This document shows positions 46,336-55,674 of a stretch of DNA of 64,000 bases, piece by piece; positions within the stretch are counted from its first letter, which is position 1, and every line of letters starts with the position of its first letter. Source of the DNA: Paenibacillus sp. Marseille-Q4541 (GTDB lineage: Bacteria > Bacillota > Bacilli > Paenibacillales > Paenibacillaceae); contig NZ_JAGXCY010000012.1 of the NCBI RefSeq assembly GCF_018310695.1, positions 62,001 through 126,000 on the forward strand. Reading direction: 5' to 3'. Below the pieces are notes generated by a model. The model did not search any database, was not told where the DNA came from, and worked only from the letters and a program-made list of their open reading frames with translations. The position numbers and the translations under genes are program-made.

Positions 46336-47181
46336 TTAAATTGCCACTTTCCCCTTGATAACTGGGTGCGGATTATAACCCTCTAGTGAAAAGTCATCGT
46401 ATTTGAAATCAAATATGTTTCTAATTTCGGGATTAATTTTCATTGTTGGTAGATCTCTTGGCACTCTTTGTAATTGCATATTTACTTGTTCAAGATGATT
46501 GCTGTAAATATGCACGTCCCCACCAGAATAAATCAGATCACCAAGTTCCAAATCACAAACTTGAGCAATCATCATTGTAAGTAGTCCGTAACATGCCAAG
46601 TTAAAGGGTAATCCTAAGAATACATCTGTAGAACGCATATTAAATTTACAGGAAAGCTTATTGTTGGCCACATAAAATTGAAAAGCATAATGACATGGTG
46701 GCAGCTTCATATCTTCTAATTCTCCTACATTCCAAGCTGATACAAGATGTCTACGCGAATCAGGATTTGTTTTAATAGAATTAATTACTTGCGAGATTTG
46801 ATCAATGGTTTCCTCAGTAATATAGGTGATCTCTAAGTCATCATCCCAGTCTACTTTAGAAGGCTGCCAAGTTCTCCACTGTGAGCCATAAACTGGCCCC
46901 AATTGACCATTCTCGTCAGCCCACTCATCCCATATACGAACACCATTTTCCTTTAGATAGCGAATATTAGTCTCGCCACTCAAGAACCACAGAAGTTCAT
47001 GAATGACTGATTTGAGATGTACTTTTTTAGTTGTAAGAAGTGGAAATCCAGTACTTAGATCATGCCTGATTGTATAATCAAAAACCGATACTGTTCCTGT
47101 TCCAGTTCTATCTTCTTTCTTCACTCCGTTATTAAGAATGAATTTACACAGCTCTAAGTAATCTTGATCTAGTTTATTCAA
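46336..47181 (-). CDS. thyA: Thymidylate synthase (ThyA type)
   Basis: 281 residues from TTG 47181 (GGGAG 9 nt upstream). Conserved motifs: [41 protein letters not shown] (in part), active-site Cys in [31 protein letters not shown] and [13 protein letters not shown]. It makes dTMP from dUMP with methylenetetrahydrofolate, feeding phage DNA synthesis alongside RNR. Confidence 0.96.
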   Translation of the reverse strand: MNKLDQDYLELCKFILNNGVKKEDRTGTGTVSVFDYTIRHDLSTGFPLLTTKKVHLKSVIHELLWFLSGETNIRYLKENGVRIWDEWADENGQLGPVYGSQWRTWQPSKVDWDDDLEITYITEETIDQISQVINSIKTNPDSRRHLVSAWNVGELEDMKLPPCHYAFQFYVANNKLSCKFNMRSTDVFLGLPFNLACYGLLTMMIAQVCDLELGDLIYSGGDVHIYSNHLEQVNMQLQRVPRDLPTMKINPEIRNIFDFKYDDFSLEGYNPHPVIKGKVAI

Positions 47182-47243
47182 ATACTAATTCTCCCTTATT
47201 GTTCAAATTTAAAGGCAGTGGATTAACCACCGCCTGATATGTA

Positions 47244-47753
47244 TTATTCGAAACGTTTTGCGCCCAGTTTAATTTGACGATTAATCTCTTCTTCAATCAA
47301 TGGCTCTGGAGCCTCCCAACCTTCAGGTTTAATAACCTTACCTACCTCGTTATAGTGTGGCTCTCCATCTGGAAAAATCTTAGACATATTAGCTGAATGA
47401 ACTAAGTTAAATATTTTATCTGGGACAACACCCGTTTCTACGAAGCCTCCATTTGTGAAATAAGAGATATCCGTCAATGCATCAATTTGACCAATCAGTT
47501 TATCTTCAGGAAAAGGCTTAGTTAACTGTTTTTCATAAGTTTTACCTGCTTCACCCATAAGCTCTACAAACATTTTATCAAAGCGCTCTTTGGTTCCCGC
47601 AGTAGCATAAAGGAGTTCAATAACTTCCTCCAGGATAAAAGAAGCTCTATTCATTGCTAGCTTATCATCTAATGCAGTTGGTACGTCTGGCGCTGGACAA
47701 TTAAATGCTTTTTGAAACTCTCTTACTTTCTCAAAATCAGTTTTCTTCATCAT
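47244..47753 (-). CDS. MazG/PRA-PH-like all-alpha NTP pyrophosphohydrolase
   Basis: 169 residues, ATG ATG start with AGGGAG. The EExxE...D pattern is visible in FILEEVIELLYA and IDALTDISYF; the C-terminus (KIFPDGEPHYNEVGKVIKPEGW) is typical of phage relatives. It probably removes unwanted nucleotides (dUTP/dCTP-like or alarmone). It sits between RNR and thymidylate synthase. Confidence 0.78.
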   Translation of the reverse strand: MMKKTDFEKVREFQKAFNCPAPDVPTALDDKLAMNRASFILEEVIELLYATAGTKERFDKMFVELMGEAGKTYEKQLTKPFPEDKLIGQIDALTDISYFTNGGFVETGVVPDKIFNLVHSANMSKIFPDGEPHYNEVGKVIKPEGWEAPEPLIEEEINRQIKLGAKRFE

Positions 47754-47762
47754 ATTCTCCCT

Positions 47763-48740
47763 TTAGTTATCACCAAAATAGAAATCCTCATCTTTAAGCG
47801 CTTCTACATTTGCCTTTACGTATGACTGTCCTTTCATTGAAAAGAAGTCGTGAGATTTAGTCTTAGTGTTTAAGCCATTAATCACAATAGGATTTACTTC
47901 CTCATGTTCAAAGTAGGCTTCATGGCCTAAGTTTTGTAAAGCTTTGTTAGCGTTGTATCTCACAAACTTTTTCACATCATGACTTATCCCTAATGGATCA
48001 TAAACATCTTCCGTATATCTCAGTTCATTTTCATATAGACTCAATAGTAATTGCATTGTATATTCTTGCAGCTCTTGTTTTACTTTATCTTCTTGTTTAT
48101 TATAGATTTCTTGTGCTAGTAAGCCAATATATACTCCGTGAATAGCCTCATCTCTAATGATAAGATTTATGATTTCTCCACTTTGCATCATTCTACCTTG
48201 TCCATAACAAAGCAGAGGATAATAGAATCCACTATAGAATAGAAAACTTTCCAAAAATACCGATGCAGCCATTGCTTTATAGAGAGAGATCTCATCATCC
48301 AGGACATTTTCATAGATAGATACGATTGTGTCAGCTTTCTTCTGTAAGTATTTATTCTGTTCAACCCAACTAAATAATTCTCTTATTTCTTCTGTTGATG
48401 TCAACGTCATGAAGATATTTGAATATGATTTAGCGTGAACGGCATTTTCCATCATAGCCATATAGTTAAGGACTGCCTTTCTTTGATGTCCTTTTACCTT
48501 GCTGGAGATAATGGGCATTCCAGTGTTTCCTTGCTCTGTATCGAGCAAAGTGAGCCCCGCCAGTGATTTCTTATAGGTTTCCTTTTCTACTTGAGACATC
48601 GATGTTTTCCATACTAGTAGATCACTGTTTAGTGATATTTCTTCAGGTAACCAGAACTGTTTTACGTTCTGATTGTAGAAAATTTGCGTGAAATCATCTT
48701 CTTGGTTAGACCAGTTTGCAGCATCATAAATTTTAGTCAA
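47763..48740 (-). CDS. nrdF: Ribonucleotide reductase small subunit, class Ib (NrdF)
   Basis: 325 residues, TTG start. Metal and radical residues: [14 protein letters not shown] region, [15 protein letters not shown] (ExxH), [10 protein letters not shown], and [13 protein letters not shown] (ExxH). It carries the tyrosyl-radical cofactor for NrdE. 16 nt after nrdE. Confidence 0.94.
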   Translation of the reverse strand: MTKIYDAANWSNQEDDFTQIFYNQNVKQFWLPEEISLNSDLLVWKTSMSQVEKETYKKSLAGLTLLDTEQGNTGMPIISSKVKGHQRKAVLNYMAMMENAVHAKSYSNIFMTLTSTEEIRELFSWVEQNKYLQKKADTIVSIYENVLDDEISLYKAMAASVFLESFLFYSGFYYPLLCYGQGRMMQSGEIINLIIRDEAIHGVYIGLLAQEIYNKQEDKVKQELQEYTMQLLLSLYENELRYTEDVYDPLGISHDVKKFVRYNANKALQNLGHEAYFEHEEVNPIVINGLNTKTKSHDFFSMKGQSYVKANVEALKDEDFYFGDN

Positions 48741-48756
48741 TTAATCAATTCCTTTC

Positions 48757-50856
48757 TTAAACAGAGCAAGATAAACATTCATCTCTAGAAGTGTCTTTTG
48801 TTCTGGCATAGTATAAAGTTTTAATGTTCTTGTAGTGAGCATATAAATCAATTTTGTTCAAATCACGTGTCGTATGAGTGTCGCGCATAAACAGTGTAAA
48901 ACTAATCCCCTGGTCTACGTGTTCTTGAATAGTTGAAATCATATCTACTACTCTGAACATATCCATATCGTAAGCTTCTTTATAAAAGAACCAAGTTTCA
49001 GGCGTTAAATAAGGCATAGGATAGTATGTTTTTGAGTTACCATATGTGCGCTCTTCAATTCGTTCCATAATTGGCATGACTGAAGCTGTAGCAGACTGAA
49101 CATAAGAAATAGATCCTGTTGGAGCAATAGCTAATCTATAAGAGTTTCTAAGTCCAAACTTTGCTACTTCTTCTTTGAGTTTAGCCCAGTCTTTTTTAGT
49201 AGGAATGTCCATTCCAACAAACAGCTGCTTAACCTTCTCAAACTCAGGAGAATAGTCATTAGTTAGATATTTTTCAAAGTACTTCCCACTTGCATAATCA
49301 CTACCTTCAAATCCATAAAACTTCTTACCTGTTTCTTTCGCAATCTCCATTGATCTCTCAATAGAATAATAATTAACCATCATAAAATATGTATTGGCAA
49401 AATCTCTCGCTTGTTCACTCTCATATGAAATCTTGTTCTTCACTAGATATCCATGAAGATTCATAGCGCCTAAACCAATGCTAGCCATTAGATCATTTGC
49501 TTTCTTAACTGCAGGAGCATTAACGATATTAGTTTTCTCTACAACTGCAGTAAGAGCATCAATAGCAATCTTAGTTGTTTCTTTTATAGATTTATTATCC
49601 ATAACATTAGCAATATTCATTGAGCTGAGATTGCATGAGATATCAAAACCCAAACTATCTTCTTGATCATAGTCTTTATATTCCGATGCTTCTGTAAACT
49701 CAAGGATCTCGCTGCATAAATTACTGAACTTTATCTTACCTAAATTATTTATAGCGTGCGCCCGATTTACATTACCTTCAAACATGATATAAGGATAGCC
49801 TGACTCAAAACGTAATGCTGCAATCTTTTCTAGTAGTTTTCTTGGATTAACTTTATCTTTTCGAACTCTAGGATTCTCAATCAACTCATCGTACATTTCA
49901 TCAATATTTAGATCATCTAGATACTTCCCATATGCCTTGAAAACTGTATGAGGGTAAAACACATAAGCATCTACGTCTTTCCTGGCTAGTTCAATAAATT
50001 TATCTGGGATTACTACACCAATGGACAATGTTTTAACACGAACATCTTCATCAGCACTAATCTTCTTTGTGTCTAAAAAGTCGTTAATATCAGCATGGAA
50101 GATATTCAGATATGCAGCGCCACTACCTTGTCTTTGCCCTTGTTGATCGGCATATCTAAAAGCATGGTCGAATAGCTTCATTACTCCAACTACACCTTTA
50201 GTAGCATTATCAATATCTTTAATTGCTTCTCCCTTTGCCCTAATCTTACTAAGATTAAGTGATACTCCTCCTCCCACTTTAGACAGTTGCATGGACATAT
50301 CTAGAGCTTTTGAAATATCATTTAGTGAATCCCCTACCTCCATAAGGAAGCAACTTACCATTTCTCCACCACGTTTACGTCCAGCATTAAGGAATGATGG
50401 TGTGGAAGGTTGTAATTCTTGGTTAATCATTGCTTTAACAAGTTTCTTAGCTTTCTCGAAATCACCATCAGCTAGGAACAATGCAACTGTTGAAATTCGA
50501 TCTTCATATCTCTCTAGAATCTTCTTTTTATCATTAGTCTTAAGTGCGTAGTCGTTATAGAATTTAAAGGCACTCATGTAAGATGAAAATCTAAACTTTT
50601 TATCGTAAGCAATATTATAAATTTCTTTAATTTGATCATGTGTATACTCGTTTAGGAACTCTTCTTCGTAATAATCATTCTCTACTAAGTAATCTAATTT
50701 TTCTTTGAGATTGTGAAAGAATACTGTATTTTGATTTACATAATCAATAAAGTAACTATTGACTGCTTGCTTATCTTTCTCAAATTGATACTGGCCATCT
50801 TTCTGAATCATGATTTCATTGTTTAACTTAATCCAATTAGGTACTTTTTCAGACAA
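48757..50856 (-). CDS. nrdE: Ribonucleotide reductase large subunit, class Ib (NrdE)
   Basis: 699 residues without an intein or intron. Motifs: QPSTPSFLNAGRKRGGEMVSCFL (substrate-site Cys), GGGVSLNLSKIRAKGEAI, CNLSSMNIANV and IAPTGSISYVQSATASVMP; C-terminal redox pair in DECLSCSV. TTG start overlapping the nrdI stop by 8 nt, so nrdI-nrdE-nrdF are translated as a unit. Confidence 0.96.
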   Translation of the reverse strand: MSEKVPNWIKLNNEIMIQKDGQYQFEKDKQAVNSYFIDYVNQNTVFFHNLKEKLDYLVENDYYEEEFLNEYTHDQIKEIYNIAYDKKFRFSSYMSAFKFYNDYALKTNDKKKILERYEDRISTVALFLADGDFEKAKKLVKAMINQELQPSTPSFLNAGRKRGGEMVSCFLMEVGDSLNDISKALDMSMQLSKVGGGVSLNLSKIRAKGEAIKDIDNATKGVVGVMKLFDHAFRYADQQGQRQGSGAAYLNIFHADINDFLDTKKISADEDVRVKTLSIGVVIPDKFIELARKDVDAYVFYPHTVFKAYGKYLDDLNIDEMYDELIENPRVRKDKVNPRKLLEKIAALRFESGYPYIMFEGNVNRAHAINNLGKIKFSNLCSEILEFTEASEYKDYDQEDSLGFDISCNLSSMNIANVMDNKSIKETTKIAIDALTAVVEKTNIVNAPAVKKANDLMASIGLGAMNLHGYLVKNKISYESEQARDFANTYFMMVNYYSIERSMEIAKETGKKFYGFEGSDYASGKYFEKYLTNDYSPEFEKVKQLFVGMDIPTKKDWAKLKEEVAKFGLRNSYRLAIAPTGSISYVQSATASVMPIMERIEERTYGNSKTYYPMPYLTPETWFFYKEAYDMDMFRVVDMISTIQEHVDQGISFTLFMRDTHTTRDLNKIDLYAHYKNIKTLYYARTKDTSRDECLSCSV

Positions 50857-51214
50857 TACAGTTAACCCCCTGAGTAAATTTATCTACGTCATTCATTGTT
50901 CCAGAAAGCTCAAACTTATGAATCAAGGGAACATTATAGTACTTAGAAATTCTCTCAGCTGCTCCACAATAAAATGCTCCCCAATTCATATTTCCGCTTC
51001 CAGCAACACCTTTTAAATACTGATCATTGTTAGAAAGAAATTTAGATACACTCTTAGGAACCTCTCCAAATCCTATAGTGTAAGTAAGTAAAACGAATGG
51101 TTTGTTGATCCTCATGTCTTCGGTTATTCTGATACATTCAAAATTCTTTAACTTCTTAATGAACCGCTCAATATTACCAGTTAGCGAATCATAAACTACA
51201 ATCAAATGCTTCAC
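50849..51214 (-). CDS. nrdI: NrdI flavodoxin for class Ib RNR
   Basis: 121 residues. YDSLTGNIERFIKKL is the FMN phosphate loop; TYTIGFGEVPKSVSKFL and KGVAGSGNMNWGAFYC are typical of NrdI. It supplies the oxidant for the Mn2-tyrosyl radical of NrdF. First of the RNR gene triplet. Confidence 0.93.
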   Translation of the reverse strand: MKHLIVVYDSLTGNIERFIKKLKNFECIRITEDMRINKPFVLLTYTIGFGEVPKSVSKFLSNNDQYLKGVAGSGNMNWGAFYCGAAERISKYYNVPLIHKFELSGTMNDVDKFTQGVNCIV

Positions 51215-51281
51215 CTTCTATATATTTGATAAAAGAATAATTTAATAATGTTTTATGTACTATATATAGATTTAAAATGAA

Positions 51282-51986
51282 TTAATTATCAGCATATCGT
51301 ATCCAGTTATGGTTTAGTTTTAAATTTTCAATTTGTATTTCTGGAACATCTTGTGCTGATAATACGTGTTTACCTTTATTCAGTTTTGCTAATTTCATTG
51401 TCGGTGTTGTTGTTTTATCGGTGACTTCACCAGTCTTAAAAGAAAGACAACCGAATAATTGATCTTTAAACTTATTAATCTCTTGTTGTATCTCTTCTTT
51501 TGTAAATAGGTAATCACGTTCTTCAATATGTAACTTATATGTATCTCCATCTTCATTAAAAGGCAGTATTTCAAACACTAGGTCGGTTGGTGCATGATCA
51601 AATCCATTCGATTCATAGTCAATCGCTGTGCTAACAGAGGCCCTTGGAAACTCATAATACACTTGTCTATCAAAACCTCCTTCATCTCGATATTGTGTAA
51701 GAGCAATCACTTTACATTTCTTCTTGGTTTTATTAAAAACAAAAGTTCTACATTTTACTCCCTGCTTCAGAAGTTTTTCATAGTCCGAAATATGCTGCGA
51801 GGGCTCTTTTTTAGATAAAAAATTCAGCATATCAGGATTGAGCAAAGCATCACTTATATATAATTTTGTTGGATAATCGGTATTAATTAACTTAGTGTTT
51901 TTTAATGAATCTAAAGTTGCTACTTTATTTCCGAATTCATCAAAAACATAAATATCAGATACTTCTCTGTTGCCTAGCTTAAGCAA
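51282..51986 (-). CDS. Phage protein of unknown function, 234 aa
   Basis: TTG 51986 after AGGAAG, with the A-rich element 20-35 nt upstream. Beta-rich: VSDIYVFDEFGNKVATLDSL, CKVIALTQYRDEGGFDRQVY, FEILPFNEDGDTYKLHIEER. No hydrophobic helix. I recognise no family, though the N-terminus recalls tail-associated or DUF-type phage proteins. Confidence 0.65.
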   Translation of the reverse strand: MLKLGNREVSDIYVFDEFGNKVATLDSLKNTKLINTDYPTKLYISDALLNPDMLNFLSKKEPSQHISDYEKLLKQGVKCRTFVFNKTKKKCKVIALTQYRDEGGFDRQVYYEFPRASVSTAIDYESNGFDHAPTDLVFEILPFNEDGDTYKLHIEERDYLFTKEEIQQEINKFKDQLFGCLSFKTGEVTDKTTTPTMKLAKLNKGKHVLSAQDVPEIQIENLKLNHNWIRYADN

Positions 51987-51997
51987 TTTATCACTTC

Positions 51998-52228
51998 CTA
52001 TAGTATTTTATTTTTATTTTTAATATTACTATCAAACTCTGTCCATGCATTCTCCCAAACTTCATCGCCATACTTATCGTATTCCTTAAATTGCTTACTT
52101 CCTAAGTACTGCTTTAATTTCTTATTAATATATCCCTGGCTATGCAACTTGCTTTCTAAATCTGTGCTCATCTCTTCAGTAAAGCAAGAGATCAGCACTC
52201 TGGATAATTCTCTTGTTATGTCATTCAT
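51998..52228 (-). CDS. Small phage protein, 76 aa
   Basis: ATG 52228 with GGAG about 13 nt upstream. NDITRELSRVLISCFTEEMS, GYINKKLKQYLGSKQFKEYD, ending FDSNIKNKNKIL, where the A-rich element forms the last codons. Function unknown. Confidence 0.6.
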   Translation of the reverse strand: MNDITRELSRVLISCFTEEMSTDLESKLHSQGYINKKLKQYLGSKQFKEYDKYGDEVWENAWTEFDSNIKNKNKIL

Positions 52229-52232
52229 ATTG

Positions 52233-52397
52233 CTACACTTTCTCCATAACATATCTAATCAAATTACTATGGCTTGCTTTAATTTCTCTTCCAAAGCTGT
52301 CGGCTTCTAAGTAATTTCTAAATGCTATATCTCTTCCGGTGTCATCCTGCACATGTTGTATGTATCGCTTATCCTCATATAGTTTAATCTTAAACAT
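52233..52397 (-). CDS. Small phage protein, 54 aa
   Basis: ATG 52397 after AAGGAG. MFKIKLYEDKRYIQHVQDDT, GRDIAFRNYLEADSFGREIK, ending NLIRYVMEKV. Function unknown; it runs into the RBS of the next gene. Confidence 0.6.
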   Translation of the reverse strand: MFKIKLYEDKRYIQHVQDDTGRDIAFRNYLEADSFGREIKASHSNLIRYVMEKV

Positions 52398-52406
52398 TGC
52401 AGCTCC

Positions 52407-52607
52407 TTAAATTGTGACTATTTTAAAATGCTCTTTAAAGAATGGATCTCTTTGATCTTGTTCGTACCAGCTAACTACATGCTCCTGATGTTTATTGTTT
52501 GTAGATAAAATCTGCTTTTCACCATCAAACACAATTGGATACAAATTACCTTTTGTAAAATATTCAGTAGATTCAATCACCACATCTTTTTTGCATTCTA
52601 TATACAA
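52407..52607 (-). CDS. Small phage protein, 66 aa
   Basis: TTG 52607 is best placed (8 nt after AAGGGGG); GTG 52616 is the alternative. MYIECKKDVVIESTEYFTKG, HVVSWYEQDQRDPFFKEHFK. SH3-like beta protein by appearance; function unknown. Confidence 0.6.
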   Translation of the reverse strand: MYIECKKDVVIESTEYFTKGNLYPIVFDGEKQILSTNNKHQEHVVSWYEQDQRDPFFKEHFKIVTI

Positions 52608-52716
52608 ATTCGCCACCCCCTTATGTAATTTAGTATATTATTTTTATTTCTAAAATGCAACCATTAGTTTATTTCTTTCTTCATAGAAGCTACATTTCAT
52701 CCCCAAATATTGAATA

Positions 52717-52750
52717 TATAGAAGAAGTCGCATTATACGACTCTTCTATA
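52717..52750 (-). terminator. Hairpin after a small membrane gene
   Basis: Stem TATAGAAGAGTCG / CGACTTCTTCTATA (one bulge) on the minus strand, directly after the stop at 52754. The T-tract is poor, so termination is uncertain. Confidence 0.5.
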
Positions 52751-52753
52751 AAC

Positions 52754-52993
52754 TTAGAAAAGAATCAAGAAAATACTATATAGAATTAAAACTATACCTC
52801 CGACAATCAGCAATATGTATCCCAAAGAAGAAAATGATGTAACAATCTCCAATGTTATAGTAACAAATAATTTCGGGTTATCCTCTTTTCTATTAACCCC
52901 ATCTTTAATGTCGTCAAAAAAATCGCGAACATTAAAATAACCAATATAAGTTATAAGCATTCCTACTAAAATCCCAACAACGTTATGTAACAT
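52754..52993 (-). CDS. Small phage membrane protein, 79 aa
   Basis: Two membrane helices (VGILVGMLITYIGYF; SLGYILLIVGGIVLILYSIFLILF) joined by an acidic loop (DDIKDGVNRKEDNPKL). Possible holin-like topology, but it sits among early genes, so function is unknown. Confidence 0.6.
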   Translation of the reverse strand: MLHNVVGILVGMLITYIGYFNVRDFFDDIKDGVNRKEDNPKLFVTITLEIVTSFSSLGYILLIVGGIVLILYSIFLILF

Positions 52994-53122
52994 ATACTAT
53001 CAATTCCTTATAACATTATAGATTCAATGGCTCATATGTAGTTTATACGAGAAGACAACTTAAGTAAACGTGCTAAAGGAGTCGCATATTTCATCTTTAT
53101 CAAATACGCCTTTTACTTAAAA

Positions 53123-53629
53123 TTACTGTAGATCTACATTATAATTCTCTTTAATTGTTCCTTCGGGTATGTAGAGTTTATAAGTTGTATCAGTATAAAG
53201 TGGCTGGTCACCAAATATAAATCTAATAACCTTATTATCAAAATACTTCTCGTATTTTTCGATTCTTGGATCTGGAGAGTAAATAAGTGACGCAACTTCT
53301 ACGTTAAGAGAGTTCATTTTCATTTCATCGTTTTCTTTAGTGATATATGTATAGTTTATTGATCCTTTAGTACCACCTGTTCCCAAGAAAAAATTTCTTG
53401 AGTTACTATTACTATCTTGGAGTGCTACCAATTCGGATTGAGTCACTTTTACATAAGAGCTGCTTACAAGTGTTGATGTTATCGACAACACTACTAAATT
53501 AATTACGACTACAGCGAATACGGTAAGCACTATGCTTAAAACTCCCTCAACAATATCAGGACATTCATAAATCAAAGAATGAATCAAAAATCCTATACAG
53601 ATAACCGAAACAACAAGCAAACAAATCAT
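53123..53629 (-). CDS. Phage membrane protein, paralogue of the gene at 40980-41519
   Basis: 168 residues, ATG after AGGAGG. Two helices (ICLLVVSVICIGFLIHSLIY; VLSIVLTVFAVVVINLVVLSI), then a soluble domain ending YKLYIPEGTIKENYNVDLQ, which matches the end of the other protein. Function unknown. Confidence 0.7.
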   Translation of the reverse strand: MICLLVVSVICIGFLIHSLIYECPDIVEGVLSIVLTVFAVVVINLVVLSITSTLVSSSYVKVTQSELVALQDSNSNSRNFFLGTGGTKGSINYTYITKENDEMKMNSLNVEVASLIYSPDPRIEKYEKYFDNKVIRFIFGDQPLYTDTTYKLYIPEGTIKENYNVDLQ

Positions 53630-53665
53630 ATAGTCCTCCTATAAATTCTTATTCAAATCTCACTT

Positions 53666-53839
53666 TTAAGAACTCTGCTTTGAGTATAATTTATCAAGTA
53701 ATATATATAAGACAATAACAATAAAGCAGCACAGATATCCTAAAGTAAAGCTCCATCCGCTTGGTAGGTAATTGATTGATAAGTGATAGCCCAATAAGTA
53801 ACAAAATGTTGATATCAACACTCGCTCTATTGTCCTCAT
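53666..53839 (-). CDS. Small phage membrane protein, 57 aa
   Basis: ATG 53839 with AAAGGCGG upstream. MRTIERVLISTFCYLLGYHL, WSFTLGYLCCFIVIVLYILL: two short helices. Function unknown. Confidence 0.6.
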   Translation of the reverse strand: MRTIERVLISTFCYLLGYHLSINYLPSGWSFTLGYLCCFIVIVLYILLDKLYSKQSS

Positions 53840-53877
53840 TTCTCGTAACCGCCTTTCTCAATTAAATATATCTTTGG

Positions 53878-54057
53878 TTAACTTCTAAATAACTTTCTGA
53901 ATTCATTCATTTCATGTTCCCTTCGTATTTTATTAATAGTTATTTCGTTTATATTAATCCAGTCAACAATTTCATTTATCTTACTCATCATTTCTTCACC
54001 GCTGGGAAGCCTACTTGTTTGTAAATCTCCATCATTATTCACAATTACTCGCTGCAA
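53878..54057 (-). CDS. Small helical phage protein, uncertain start
   Basis: About 59 codons; TTG 54057 is the only ordinary start and lies 17 nt after AAAGGAG, so the true start may be another codon nearer. NNDGDLQTSRLPSGEEMMSK, INEIVDWININEITINKIRR (coiled-coil-like), EFRKLFRS. Function unknown. Confidence 0.5.
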   Translation of the reverse strand: MQRVIVNNDGDLQTSRLPSGEEMMSKINEIVDWININEITINKIRREHEMNEFRKLFRS

Positions 54058-54092
54058 TTTTTGCGAATTCTTAATCTCCTTTAATTTTATTT

Positions 54093-54269
54093 TTATATGT
54101 ATATATCAAACTTTTCATGTACCACATCTAAAGCTTCTTTCAATCCCAAAATAGCATCCTCATAATTGGAGTTGTTCGACTCTGTTTCACTATAAAATCC
54201 TATCAATGTTTCAAGCTCAAATACTAAATCGTCTCTAAGTTGCGTTAAGAGTGGTGATGTGACTTTCAT
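54093..54269 (-). CDS. Small helical phage protein, 58 aa
   Basis: ATG 54269 after GAAAGGAG, overlapping the upstream stop as ATGA. MKVTSPLLTQLRDDLVFELE, LIGFYSETESNNSNYEDAIL, ALDVVHEKFDIYI. Function unknown. Confidence 0.6.
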   Translation of the reverse strand: MKVTSPLLTQLRDDLVFELETLIGFYSETESNNSNYEDAILGLKEALDVVHEKFDIYI

Positions 54270-54445
54270 TTGCTGTCTCCTTTCAGCTTCTTTAGTTTCT
54301 CGAAACTCGTCTCTAAAGTGACCCATAAAACTCCAACAAGAAGTCCAACTTCAAAATGCAGTCTGCCAGGAATATAACCATCAACTAAACTTTCTAGTAT
54401 TACTATGAAAAGAAGAAATGCCAGCATATACCCAACCGTTTTGAT
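54266..54445 (-). CDS. Small phage membrane protein, apparent ATC start
   Basis: 59 codons read from ATC 54445, which lies 9 nt after AAAGGAG. The first ATG in frame is six codons later without an RBS. KTVGYMLAFLLFIVILESLV and VGLLVGVLWVTLETSF form two helices. Ends in ATGA coupling with the next gene. Function unknown. Confidence 0.5.
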   Translation of the reverse strand: MKTVGYMLAFLLFIVILESLVDGYIPGRLHFEVGLLVGVLWVTLETSFEKLKKLKGDSK

Positions 54446-54479
54446 TTTTCACATCTCCTTTCTTTATCAAACTTGTATA

Positions 54480-54752
54480 TCATTTGAATTTTGTATATCT
54501 GAAGCCAACAACTCGATCTCCTATTTCCGACGTTTTCAAGTAACCATAAGCACCTACGCCAAATCCTGACGTATCAATATGTACAAAATCAATTCCATTA
54601 CCCTTAACCATATCGATTAACGACATGCACAACTCTTTTATGTTCGGATAATTATCCTTATACAAAGTAGAATACTTGATGGTCTCCTCAAGAGTATCCT
54701 TGATAACAATCCTAGTTTCATCTCTTCCGTGATCAATATCCATGAATTTCAT
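54480..54752 (-). CDS. Small phage protein, 90 aa
   Basis: ATG 54752 after AAGGAG; the longer frame lies in the A-rich leader. KFMDIDHGRDETRIVIKDTL, MVKGNGIDFVHIDTSGFGVG, ending DRVVGFRYTKFK. No family recognised. Confidence 0.65.
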   Translation of the reverse strand: MKFMDIDHGRDETRIVIKDTLEETIKYSTLYKDNYPNIKELCMSLIDMVKGNGIDFVHIDTSGFGVGAYGYLKTSEIGDRVVGFRYTKFK

Positions 54753-54801
54753 ATAAAGTATCTCCTTAATTATTTTTATTTTCATTAAACTGTTCTTTGA
54801 T

Positions 54802-55344
54802 TTAAACTCCTAGTACTTCTCTAACCACGATATCAGCATAGGGCTTATATGTTCTATTGTTTGGCTGAATCTCTTTATGTAGATAAGAGTGTTCATCAGC
54901 TGGGTGTTTAAAGTAACTCACCCCTAAAAAATATCTGTCTCCAAATCTATCTCCACCCAATAACCTCACAGAAAGCAAAGCATATTTATTTTCCTTTTGA
55001 GGAATCCATACATAGTTAAACCAGTGATAGCTTCCGTCATTATCGAACTTCTTAGTCCTGTCTAAAACATAAAGAATGTTGTCGTGTACTTCATATGTAT
55101 ATTTGTCGTATCCATATCTTAAATAACGTGGTATTTCTATATTTACGCCATCTATGTTTCTTATCTCTGGAATACTACGCAATCTATTTTCTTCATCTGA
55201 TATCTTCTTTTGCAATTTATTTCTCGCATCAATTAAATAACTTCTAGCTGTGCCACTTTTAAAATCCTTGCATTTCTGATTGATTTCAATAACTTCATCT
55301 TTCCATTGTTGGAGCAATCGCTTCACCCTTTCTTTCACACTCAT
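54802..55344 (-). CDS. Phage protein of unknown function, 171-180 aa
   Basis: ATG 55344 has no clear RBS; TTG 55317 lies 9 nt after GAAAGG and is a good alternative. The N-terminus is helical and basic (VIEINQKCKDFKSGTARSYL, ARNKLQKKISDEENRL), the rest beta-rich (YEVHDNILYVLDRTKKFDND, WIPQKENKYALLSVRLLGGD). No family recognised. Confidence 0.65.
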   Translation of the reverse strand: MSVKERVKRLLQQWKDEVIEINQKCKDFKSGTARSYLIDARNKLQKKISDEENRLRSIPEIRNIDGVNIEIPRYLRYGYDKYTYEVHDNILYVLDRTKKFDNDGSYHWFNYVWIPQKENKYALLSVRLLGGDRFGDRYFLGVSYFKHPADEHSYLHKEIQPNNRTYKPYADIVVREVLGV

Positions 55345-55396
55345 ATATAAGGTGGATAAATGTATCCACCCATATTCGAATCTTCCATAAATTCAT
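55295..55396 (-). CDS. Possible 33-aa phage peptide
   Basis: ATG 55396 with AAGGAAG 7 nt upstream; MNLWKIRIWVDTFIHLIYEC, then charged. It overlaps the start of the next gene. Could be a leader whose translation exposes the downstream TTG start. Weak support. Confidence 0.3.
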   Translation of the reverse strand: MNLWKIRIWVDTFIHLIYECERKGEAIAPTMER

Positions 55397-55482
55397 GTAT
55401 CATCTTCCTTATCTAAGCTGCTATTTAATACACATGACAACCTTTTCTATATCTATCACTTCTATTTCTAGTGAATTTGTAA

Positions 55483-55674
55483 CTAGGGATAAATGTCTTC
55501 ATCTAGTACCAAATCAGAATTTACTCTTTCAATTACAAGCACACCTCTCGATGTTCTCCATCTCATTTTTCCAGTTATGTTAGGTAGCCCAACTACGATC
55601 TTCTTCAATCTATGTATATTCTCATCAGCCTGTTTGCAACGAGTTACGGCGTGACCACTAAATTTAACTACCAT
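55483..55674 (-). CDS. Small phage protein, 63 aa
   Basis: ATG 55674, RBS AAAGGC. VVKFSGHAVTRCKQADENIH, RLKKIVVGLPNITGKMRWRT, ending DLVLDEDIYP. The start lies inside the tail of an 18-codon frame. It resembles small DUF4258-like or toxin-like folds (FSxHAxxR pattern), not certain. Confidence 0.6.
   Translation of the reverse strand: MVVKFSGHAVTRCKQADENIHRLKKIVVGLPNITGKMRWRTSRGVLVIERVNSDLVLDEDIYP

Noticed and set aside
48757-50856. Intein or group I intron in the phage RNR gene
   Set aside because: NrdE reads through 699 residues with all motifs continuous and no splicing-domain sequence.
52994-53122. Gene in the gap between two small membrane genes
   Set aside because: Only short frames without RBS; nothing recognisable besides AT-rich sequence.
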